15,637 nucleotides of DNA from an uncultured Desulfobulbaceae bacterium. GTDB lineage: Bacteria > Desulfobacterota > Desulfobulbia > Desulfobulbales > Desulfobulbaceae. The position numbers and the translations under genes are program-made. The notes under the pieces are model-generated. The model had not been told where the DNA came from, searched no databases, and saw only the letters and a list, made by a program, of their open reading frames with translations. Positions 6,381 to 12,830 of this stretch are shown one piece after another; the stretch's first letter is position 1, and every line of letters starts with the position of its first letter. The stretch is from contig CALZIH010000077.1 in the NCBI GenBank assembly GCA_945787305.1, positions 1 through 15,637 of the forward strand, in the 5' to 3' direction.

Positions 6381-7094
6381 ATGGCTAAACACGGAAAAAA
6401 TTATAGAAAAGGTTTTGAGTCCATAGATCGGACACAGCTGTATGAATTGGAAGAGGGTATATCTCTTGTCCTTGAGGCAGCCTATGCCGGGTTTGATGAA
6501 TCCCTTGATATCGCAGTTCGTCTAGGTGTTGATCCCAGGCATGCTGATCAAATGGTCCGTTCAAGTGTTATGCTGCCGCATGGCACAGGTAAGCAAGCTA
6601 GAGTACTGGTTTTTGCCAAAGGCGAGAAAGAAGCCGAAGCATTAGCTGCCGGTGCTGACTACGCCGGCTCTGAAGAGATCATCAATAAAATCAAAGACGG
6701 CTGGCTAGAATTCGATAAAACCATAGCTACACCCGACATGATGGGTGAGGTAGGTAAGATTGGCCGAGTTCTTGGACCGAGAAACCTGATGCCCAATGCA
6801 AAGCTGGGCACGGTTACTTTTGATATAGAACGTGTTGTTACTGAAATTAAAAAAGGCAAAGTGGATTTTCGTGTGGATAAGGTTGGTATCGTTCACGCTG
6901 CTGTCGGGAAGAAGTCTTTCGGCACCGATAAAATCAGAGATAATATCGTTGCCTTTGTTGATAAACTTATTCAGCTGAAACCTTCATCTAGTAAAGGTAT
7001 TTATCTGAAATCAATCGGCATTTCAAGCACAATGGGGCCAGGGGTTAAAATCGATCCCTTTCAGGTTCAAACACTCATCAAAGGCAATCAATAA
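6381..7094 (+). CDS. rplA: 50S ribosomal protein L1
   Basis: 237 aa, close to the usual 229-235. L1 binds the mobile L1 stalk of 23S rRNA and helps release E-site tRNA; in many bacteria it represses translation of the L11-L1 mRNA. Family signatures are present: the GTGK and VFAKGEKEAEALAAGAD region, the GPRNLMPNAKLGTV motif near residues 132-145, and a C-terminal SSSKGIYLKSIGISSTMGPG. The start ATG at 6381 is preceded by purine-rich GAGAGAGGGG. rplK and rplA form one transcription unit here. Confidence 0.98.
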   Translation: MAKHGKNYRKGFESIDRTQLYELEEGISLVLEAAYAGFDESLDIAVRLGVDPRHADQMVRSSVMLPHGTGKQARVLVFAKGEKEAEALAAGADYAGSEEIINKIKDGWLEFDKTIATPDMMGEVGKIGRVLGPRNLMPNAKLGTVTFDIERVVTEIKKGKVDFRVDKVGIVHAAVGKKSFGTDKIRDNIVAFVDKLIQLKPSSSKGIYLKSIGISSTMGPGVKIDPFQVQTLIKGNQ

Positions 7095-7187
7095 GGCCTT
7101 TATGTTACACACCATATGGGCTGTTTTCGCATGACATGCTTATTTAGCTGTTTGTGTCAATAATCCTTGGTGCAAGAGGATCCGAAC

Positions 7188-7202
7188 ACGGTTACAAACC
7201 GT
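7188..7202 (+). promoter_or_regulatory. Small hairpin in the rplA-rplJ spacer
   Basis: A perfect 6-bp inverted repeat, ACGGTT (7188-7193), loop ACA, AACCGT (7197-7202). An AT-rich tail follows, but no clean T-run. It lies upstream of the L10 leader core and could be part of the leader fold or a weak attenuator. The rest of 7095-7220 shows nothing convincing. Confidence 0.3.
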
Positions 7203-7221
7203 CGTTTAATTTTAGAAATTC

Positions 7222-7300
7222 GGGAAGGTCAGAGACAGCAGGTGCGAGAGTGTAATGGCTGCTGCGTTAGCAACAGTCGCCTGCCGAGACCAAAGGACAG
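7222..7300 (+). promoter_or_regulatory. L10 leader (ribosomal protein L10 autoregulatory RNA)
   Basis: The segment matches the known L10-leader fold in sequence and position. GGTC (7227-7230) pairs with GACC (7288-7291). An inner stem GCAGG..CGA (from 7238) pairs with TCGCCTGC (7278-7285). The asymmetric internal loop holds AGAGACA on one side and CGA on the other, as expected for the kink-turn bound by L10(L12)4. An apical hairpin TGCT-GCGTT-AGCA (7262-7274) caps it. The leader lies about 90 nt before rplJ. Free L10-L12 complex would bind here and repress rplJL translation. Confidence 0.68.
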
Positions 7301-7390
7301 CAATCAGATTTTGATATGTTGTTATTTTGTCTTCCTCCTCTACTCTGTCTAACTGTGACTGACCCGCAACCAAAGAAGGAGGTATAACAG

Positions 7391-7909
7391 TTGAATCGCA
7401 ATGAAAAGGCTGGCAAGGTCCGTGACTTGAATGAGACCTTCAGCAAGGCCAAGTTTGCGGTAGTTGCTGATTATCGTGGGCTCAAAGTCACGGAACTTGA
7501 GAAACTGCGTGGCGAACTACGCCAGAATAACGCGAATGTTCAAGTTGCCAAAAACACATTGCTCAAACTTGCCGTTCAGGGAACTGATTTCGAAGCTCTC
7601 AGTGAGAGTTTCACCGGTACGACCGCTATCGCTTTCAGTTTCGATGAACCCGTCGGTGCCGCCAAGGCTCTTTCAGAGTTCACGAAAGAGTACGAGGCCT
7701 TTGAAGTACGTTCCGGAGTTATGGATGGAAAGGTACTCACGGCCGATGATGTCAAGGCAATAGCGAAGCTGCCGAGCAAGGAACAGCTTCTTGGTCAACT
7801 GTGCGGTGTTCTTGTTGCCGTACCGACCGGACTTGTACGAGCTTTGAATGGTGTGCCGAGCAATCTTGTGTATGCATTGCAGGCAATTAAAGAACAGAAA
7901 GAGAACTAA
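7391..7909 (+). CDS. rplJ: 50S ribosomal protein L10
   Basis: 172 aa, normal length. The N-terminal globular domain binds 23S rRNA with L11 (FAVVADYRGLKVTELEKLRG and VAKNTLLKLAV are typical); the C-terminal helix carries L7/L12 dimers. The start is a rare TTG at 7391. It is strongly supported by AAGGAGG at 7376-7382 with 8-nt spacing, by the protein alignment (NRNEKAGKVRDLNE), and by the lack of a usable in-frame ATG nearby. It is expected to be repressed through the upstream L10 leader. rplL follows after 31 nt. Confidence 0.97.
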   Translation: MNRNEKAGKVRDLNETFSKAKFAVVADYRGLKVTELEKLRGELRQNNANVQVAKNTLLKLAVQGTDFEALSESFTGTTAIAFSFDEPVGAAKALSEFTKEYEAFEVRSGVMDGKVLTADDVKAIAKLPSKEQLLGQLCGVLVAVPTGLVRALNGVPSNLVYALQAIKEQKEN

Positions 7910-7940
7910 GTAACTCGATTATATATCAGGAGGAAAGACA

Positions 7941-8324
7941 ATGTCTGATTCTATTGAACAGGTTGTAGAAATTGTAGAGAAAATGACCCTTCTTGAGGTT
8001 GCCGATTTAGTAAAGGCCCTTGAGGAAAAATTTGGTGTATCTGCTGCAGCACCCGTTGCTGTTGCTGCAGGCGGTGCCGCTCCTGCCGATGGCGGCGGAG
8101 CTGCAGAGGAGAAAACCGAATTTGACGCAGTCTTAACTTCTGCCGGTGACCAGAAAATTAAGGTCATCAAAGAAGTTCGCGCTATTACTTCACTTGGTCT
8201 GAAAGAAGCTAAAGCCCTTGTTGAAGGTGCCCCGACACCCGTTAAAGAGGGTGTAACCAAGGAAGAAGCTGCTGAGATTAAAGAAAAGATCGAAGCAGCC
8301 GGTGGTAGCGTAGAAGTTAAGTAG
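7941..8324 (+). CDS. rplL: 50S ribosomal protein L7/L12
   Basis: 127 aa, acidic. The N-terminal dimerisation and L10-binding domain spans about residues 1-34. A flexible Ala/Gly/Pro-rich hinge spans about 35-60. The C-terminal factor-binding domain (FDAVL, KIKVIKEVRAITSLGLKEAK, GAPTPVKEGV) recruits EF-Tu and EF-G. It has a strong AGGAGG at 7928-7933 with 7-nt spacing, as expected for the only multi-copy ribosomal protein. Structured spacer RNA follows before rpoB. Confidence 0.98.
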   Translation: MSDSIEQVVEIVEKMTLLEVADLVKALEEKFGVSAAAPVAVAAGGAAPADGGGAAEEKTEFDAVLTSAGDQKIKVIKEVRAITSLGLKEAKALVEGAPTPVKEGVTKEEAAEIKEKIEAAGGSVEVK

Positions 8325-8346
8325 CATCGTTTGTACAGGCATGTAC

Positions 8347-8419
8347 CGTAGGCAATGCCTACGCGCAATGTCGGGTTTTGGTAAGGCAACGCTACAGAGG
8401 CATGATCCTCTGTAGCGTT
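8347..8419 (+). promoter_or_regulatory. Two consecutive hairpins in the rplL-rpoB spacer (attenuator or RNase III site candidate)
   Basis: Hairpin one is CGTAGGC (8347-8353), loop AAT, GCCTACG (8357-8363). Hairpin two is a perfect 13-bp stem, AACGCTACAGAGG (8388-8400), 6-nt loop, CCTCTGTAGCGTT (8407-8419). No U-run follows either, so they are not simple terminators. In E. coli the equivalent spacer holds a partial attenuator and an RNase III processing site that lowers rpoBC relative to rplJL. The same role here is inferred from position. Confidence 0.6.
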
Positions 8420-8440
8420 CCTGCGTTTGAGGGGAGTTTA

Positions 8441-8469
8441 TTGTTTACCGGCCCTATTTCTGGTAAAAT
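8441..8469 (+). promoter_or_regulatory. Candidate secondary promoter for rpoBC
   Basis: TTGTTT at 8441-8446 and TAAAAT at 8464-8469 have ideal 17-nt spacing, about 70 nt upstream of the rpoB start. An imperfectly centred inverted repeat TTTACC (8444-8449) / GGTAAA (8462-8467) overlaps both boxes. The -35 match is partial, so this is a candidate only. Confidence 0.35.
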
Positions 8470-8539
8470 ATACGCTTAATCAAGTGGTTATGCGGTTTTT
8501 TCCGGGGTCGGTGTTTCGTGGAATATTTTGAGGAAAACC

Positions 8540-10063
8540 ATGAAGAGAGTTCGTAAAAGTTTTGCCAAGACAAGCCAGATAGTTGAACCACCGCATCTTA
8601 TTTCCATGCAGCGGCATTCTTATGATCGTTTTTTGCAACGCGATGCTGAACCGGATGCCCGTGAGGATTTTGGCTTGCAGGCGATTTTTAATAATATTTT
8701 TCCCCTTACCGATTTTAATGGACTTTGCTCCCTTGAATTTGTTCGCTATGCTTTCGGTGATGCGAAATATACGGTTGAGGAGTGCATTGAACGAGGCATG
8801 ACCTTTGAGGTTCCTGTCAAGATTACGGTACGTCTGATCACCTTTGATGTTGATGAAGAAACCGGAGTTCAGTCCGTCCGTGATATTAAAGAACAGGAGG
8901 TATTTTTAGGCTCGCTACCTCTTATGACCCAAGACGGTGTTTTTGTGGTCAACGGTACTGAAAGGGTAGTTGTTAATCAGTTACAGCGTTCACCTGGCCT
9001 CTTCTATACCCATGATAATGGAAAATCGCACGCCTCTGGTAAACGACTCTATTCTGCTCGTATTATACCTGTAAGGGGCTCATGGCTGGATTTTGAATTT
9101 GATATAAAAGACGTTTTGTATGTGCGAATTGATCGCCGCCGCAAATTACCGGTAACCGTGTTGCTCAAAGCCCTTGGATATAATGATGAAGAGCTGCTGC
9201 GGGAGTTTTACCATATCGATACCGTTGACGTGAACCAGGGGAAATACTCTCTTCACTTTCAACCTCAGACCTTTATTGGTACCCGATTGACCGATGATCT
9301 GGTGAGTCCTGAAAGCGGTGAGGTGATCGGCAAGAAAGGCCGCAAGGTCTCAAGAGCTCTTGCCAAACGTATTGAGCAGGCCGGAATACAACGGGTACAG
9401 GTGCAGGGCGAAGACCTTATCGATCGTATTTTGCTATCCGACCTGGTCCATCCTGCCACCGGGGAAATACTTGTCCTTGGCAATGAACCGATAACCGAAA
9501 CCATCCTTGCATCCATTGAAGAGGCAGGCGTTACCAGCTTTGAATTACTTTTTATTGACGGTGTAACGGTAACGGAAGCTTTTCGTAAGACATTGTTTGT
9601 CGATAAGGTAAAGGACACAGAGGAGGCATTGATTGAAATTTATCGTCGCCTTCGACCTTCCAGCCCACCAACTCCAGAAGTGGCTCAATCTTTTTTTGAA
9701 AATCTCTTCTTTAATCCCTCTACCTACGATCTATCAGAGGTCGGTCGTTATAAAATCAACGCTAAGCTGGATCTGGAAACCGCCATTGATAATCGTACCC
9801 TGACCAAAGAGGATATTGTCCAGGGTGTAAAGCATCTTGTTCGTATTAAAGACGGCCTGAAGGATGGCGATGATATTGACCATCTAGGAAACAGGCGAGT
9901 ACGGACCGTCGGTGAACTGGTTGAAAACCAATACCGAATGGGACTGGTTCGTATGGAGCGTGCGATCAAGGAACGTATGACCCTGCAAGAGGTGGAAACA
10001 AGTTCTTTGGAACGTCCCAGCTCTCCCAGTTTATGGACCAAACGAATCCCCTTTCCGAGGTAA
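8540..10063 (+). CDS. rpoB: RNA polymerase beta subunit, N-terminal part (rpoB interrupted by a frame-changing deletion)
   Basis: 507 codons, of which the first 487 are normal beta sequence; the last 20 or so (from 10001) are out-of-frame read-through to a TAA. The N-terminus MKRVRKSFAKTSQIVE and the protrusion and lobe regions are typical. The ATG at 8540 follows GAGG at 8530-8533; a TTG twelve nt upstream overlaps this site and is less likely. The native frame reads QEVET up to 10000 and resumes at 10003 as FFGTSQLSQFMDQ. By comparison with E. coli, 18 residues (about 487-504, including the conserved INAKP stretch) are absent, equal to 52 nt. As written, the gene would give a truncated inactive product. 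The remainder is the next entry. Confidence 0.9.
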   Translation: MKRVRKSFAKTSQIVEPPHLISMQRHSYDRFLQRDAEPDAREDFGLQAIFNNIFPLTDFNGLCSLEFVRYAFGDAKYTVEECIERGMTFEVPVKITVRLITFDVDEETGVQSVRDIKEQEVFLGSLPLMTQDGVFVVNGTERVVVNQLQRSPGLFYTHDNGKSHASGKRLYSARIIPVRGSWLDFEFDIKDVLYVRIDRRRKLPVTVLLKALGYNDEELLREFYHIDTVDVNQGKYSLHFQPQTFIGTRLTDDLVSPESGEVIGKKGRKVSRALAKRIEQAGIQRVQVQGEDLIDRILLSDLVHPATGEILVLGNEPITETILASIEEAGVTSFELLFIDGVTVTEAFRKTLFVDKVKDTEEALIEIYRRLRPSSPPTPEVAQSFFENLFFNPSTYDLSEVGRYKINAKLDLETAIDNRTLTKEDIVQGVKHLVRIKDGLKDGDDIDHLGNRRVRTVGELVENQYRMGLVRMERAIKERMTLQEVETSSLERPSSPSLWTKRIPFPR

Positions 10064-12567
10064 CCCATAAGCGTCGTCTGTCGGCACTTGGACCTGGTGG
10101 TCTTTCCAGGGAAAGGGCAGGTTTTGAGGTTCGTGACGTTCACCCAACCCATTATGGACGAATTTGCCCGGTTGAAACACCAGAAGGGCCGAATATCGGC
10201 TTGATTGTGTCTTTGGCCACCTATGCCAAAGTCAATCCTTATGGCTTTATTGAAACGCCGTATCGTCTGGTTGAAGATCGTAAAGTATCGGAAGAGTACT
10301 CCTATCTCTCCGCTCTGCAGGAACAGGATCATGTGATTGCACCATCCAAGGTGCTGATGAAAGATAATGCCATCATGCAGGATAGTTTGATCGCCAGACA
10401 GGAGGGCGAGGTTTCCATGGTGTCTGCTGATGATATAACCCGTATGGATGTCGCACCAAACCAGTTGGTTTCAGTTGCAGCTTCCTTGATTCCCTTTCTG
10501 GAAAACGACGATGCCAACCGGGCACTCATGGGATCGAACATGCAACGGCAGGCTGTGCCACTTTTGAAAACAGCCTCACCACTTGTCGGGACCGGTGTGG
10601 AAAAATACGTAGCCCAGGACTCTGGTGCCTGTCTGCTTTCCGGTGGAGACGGGGTGGTTGAGGATGTGGACGCCAACCGGGTTGTTGTTCGTTACGATGA
10701 ACCTGGAACCGATGGCTTTGATACCGGTGTAGGGGTCTACCGTTTATCCAAATATAAAAAATCCAATCAGAACACCTGCTTTAATCAAAAGGCCCTCGTC
10801 CTTCCCGGTGAACGGGTAGCCAAAGGTGATGTCCTTGCAGATGGCCCATCCTCGGAGATGGGTGAACTTGGTCTGGGCAAGAACATAACCATCGCCTTCA
10901 TGCCCTGGCGAGGGTACAATTTTGAGGATTCAATCCTCATTAATGAGCGACTGCTAAAAGAAGATACCTTTACATCGGTTCATGTGGAAATCTTTGAGAC
11001 CATGGCGCGGGATACCAAGCTTGGAAAAGAAGAAATCACCCGTGATATTCCCAATGTCGGTGACGAGGCCCTGCGCAACCTGGATGATTCCGGTATAGTT
11101 CGTATCGGTGCTGAGGTACGTTCCGGTGATATGCTGGTTGGTAAGGTTACCCCCAAAGGGGAGACGATGTTGTCGCCGGAAGAAAAATTGTTGCGTGCCA
11201 TTTTCGGTGAAAAGGCCGGCGATGTCAAAGATTCCTCCTTGCGCGTACCTCCAGGAGTTGAAGGAGTGGTCATTGATGCAAAAGTATTTTCACGCAAGGG
11301 CGTCGATAAGGATGAGCGATCATTGATTATCGAAGAGTTTGAAGTCGAACGTCTGAACCGCGATATGGATGATGAGCTGAAAAGCCTCAAAAAGGGTGTA
11401 CGTAAAGATCTTTCTGAGCTCATAATCGGTCGGACTGCCAAAAGTGATATTGTCGATAAAAAGGGAAAAATACGTCTCAAGCTCGGCAAAAAGATAACAA
11501 TAAAATCATTGGACACTATCGATTTCTTTGAACTCTATTCGCTCGATTTTTCCGAGCGTGGCAAATATGAGGCTGAAATCGAAGTCATATTTGAGCGTTA
11601 TAAGAAACAGGCTGCAATTGTCCGTAGTCGCTATGAAGGCATTGTCGAGCGGATGGAAAAAGGCGATGACCTGCCGCCGGGTGTGGTCAAGATGGTCAAA
11701 ATCTATGTTGCCACCAAACGTAAACTTGCCGTGGGCGATAAGATGGCCGGACGCCATGGCAACAAGGGTGTCGTTTCTCGACTGCTGCCAGAAGAAGACA
11801 TGCCCTTTTTTGCCGATGGTACAACCGTCGATATGGTATTGAACCCTCTTGGTGTTCCTTCCCGAATGAATGTTGGCCAGGTGCTTGAATGTCATCTTGG
11901 ATTCGCAGCTAAAAAGTTGGGAGAACAGATTGCAGGGCTTGCAAGAAAACATGAGGTTGATGCTGTCCGCAAGCGACTGGAGAAAATTTACTCCCCGGAA
12001 GAATATCACCAACTCACCGATGGACGCAGTGACGATGAGTTGATTGATATGGCTAGGAAATATTTTCATGGCCTCCATGTTGCCACTCCTGTTTTTGATG
12101 GGGCTTCGGAGCCGGAGATCAGAGAGATGCTGGTTGAGAGTGGTGTTGACGAGGTTGGCCAGTCTACGCTGTATGACGGGTTGACCGGAGAGCGCTTCGA
12201 CAATCAGGTCACCGTTGGTGTGATGTACATGTTGAAATTGCACCATCTGGTTGATAACAAGATTCATGCCCGATCTACAGGACCGTATTCACTTGTAACC
12301 CAGCAGCCGCTTGGCGGTAAAGCTCAGTTTGGTGGCCAGCGTCTTGGTGAAATGGAAGTTTGGGCCATGGAAGCTTACGGTGCGGCCTATACCTTGAAAG
12401 AGTTTTTGACTGTGAAATCCGATGATGTCGAAGGAAGAACGACCATGTATGAGAAAATCGTTAAGGGAAACAATTTTCTCGAAACAGGTCTGCCGGAGTC
12501 GTTTCATGTACTGGTCAAAGAACTCAAAGGGCTGTGTCTTGATGTGGAATTATTAGAAGAGGAGTAA
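10033..12567 (+). CDS. rpoB: RNA polymerase beta subunit, C-terminal part (second half of interrupted rpoB)
   Basis: 844 codons from the ATG that corresponds to E. coli Met515; beta homology in this frame begins earlier, at 10003. It is the rest of the same gene and has no ribosome-binding site of its own. The rifampicin region is wild type at the usual resistance positions (residues equivalent to Q513, D516, H526, R529 and S531). Also intact are GYNFEDSILI, the GDKMAGRHGNKG catalytic-lysine region, and the C-terminal GGQRLGEMEVWAMEAYGAA and clamp motifs. The two parts plus 52 missing nt would give about 1,359 aa, normal for the family. A 263-nt spacer separates it from rpoC. Confidence 0.92.
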   Translation: MDQTNPLSEVTHKRRLSALGPGGLSRERAGFEVRDVHPTHYGRICPVETPEGPNIGLIVSLATYAKVNPYGFIETPYRLVEDRKVSEEYSYLSALQEQDHVIAPSKVLMKDNAIMQDSLIARQEGEVSMVSADDITRMDVAPNQLVSVAASLIPFLENDDANRALMGSNMQRQAVPLLKTASPLVGTGVEKYVAQDSGACLLSGGDGVVEDVDANRVVVRYDEPGTDGFDTGVGVYRLSKYKKSNQNTCFNQKALVLPGERVAKGDVLADGPSSEMGELGLGKNITIAFMPWRGYNFEDSILINERLLKEDTFTSVHVEIFETMARDTKLGKEEITRDIPNVGDEALRNLDDSGIVRIGAEVRSGDMLVGKVTPKGETMLSPEEKLLRAIFGEKAGDVKDSSLRVPPGVEGVVIDAKVFSRKGVDKDERSLIIEEFEVERLNRDMDDELKSLKKGVRKDLSELIIGRTAKSDIVDKKGKIRLKLGKKITIKSLDTIDFFELYSLDFSERGKYEAEIEVIFERYKKQAAIVRSRYEGIVERMEKGDDLPPGVVKMVKIYVATKRKLAVGDKMAGRHGNKGVVSRLLPEEDMPFFADGTTVDMVLNPLGVPSRMNVGQVLECHLGFAAKKLGEQIAGLARKHEVDAVRKRLEKIYSPEEYHQLTDGRSDDELIDMARKYFHGLHVATPVFDGASEPEIREMLVESGVDEVGQSTLYDGLTGERFDNQVTVGVMYMLKLHHLVDNKIHARSTGPYSLVTQQPLGGKAQFGGQRLGEMEVWAMEAYGAAYTLKEFLTVKSDDVEGRTTMYEKIVKGNNFLETGLPESFHVLVKELKGLCLDVELLEEE

Positions 12568-12830
12568 CGTTCAATAGCACCTCACGGAGTCTTTGCTTAC
12601 CTCTTCGTCCATTTTGGCCTTCTCGAAAAGCACCAGTTTGCTTGGAAGTTCTCAATGAACAAGGTAAGCGTAGACACCGATTTAAGGCGCTACTGAACAG
12701 TTACGATTCAGGGTAGAGGGTATGTATAACCCCTCATCTAAATAGTTACGAAGAGTAAAAGTGGAAGCGTGTGGGTGATTAAACCCGGAAACTTTCAACG
12801 TTCAACTTTCAACTCCTATAGGGTGATTTC
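12568..12830 (+). other. Structured rpoB-rpoC spacer
   Basis: 263 nt without a credible gene. Three inverted repeats occur in a row. A long-range stem joins 12585-12602 to 12662-12679, including GCTTACCT/AGGTAAGC, with about 15 pairs and a few mismatches. Next is CTACTGAA (12690-12697) with TTCAGGGTAG (12707-12716), with two bulged G. Next is GAGGGT (12716-12721) with ACCCCTC (12729-12735), with one bulged C. AGTTACGA is repeated directly at 12699 and 12744. A heptamer tandem repeat precedes the rpoC ribosome-binding site. No promoter or terminator is evident. Confidence 0.55.
12792..12812 (+). repeat. Tandem heptamer repeat before rpoC
   Basis: Three head-to-tail 7-bp units, CTTTCAA, CGTTCAA and CTTTCAA, lie 19 nt before the rpoC start codon. 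They sit just upstream of the Shine-Dalgarno-like AGGGTGA at 12820-12826. Function is unknown. Confidence 0.7.

Noticed and set aside
7167..7352. A 61-codon ORF in the rplA-rplJ spacer
   Set aside because: It reads through the L10 leader structure, has no ribosome-binding site and no resemblance to a known small protein.
9992..10040. Programmed ribosomal frameshifting to join the rpoB halves
   Set aside because: No X-XXY-YYZ slippery heptamer or downstream stimulator is evident. A -1 shift would still lack 17-18 residues that are conserved across bacterial beta subunits.
9992..10040. An intein, intron or insertion element as the cause of the rpoB break
   Set aside because: Sequence is missing at the junction, not added; no extra coding block, terminal repeats or intron features are present.
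11506..12267. A 253-codon antisense ORF inside rpoB, and similar antisense ORFs in tuf, rplJ, rplL and rpoC
   Set aside because: They lie wholly within strongly conserved genes on the + strand, have no ribosome-binding site or recognisable domain, and follow the third-position composition of the sense gene.
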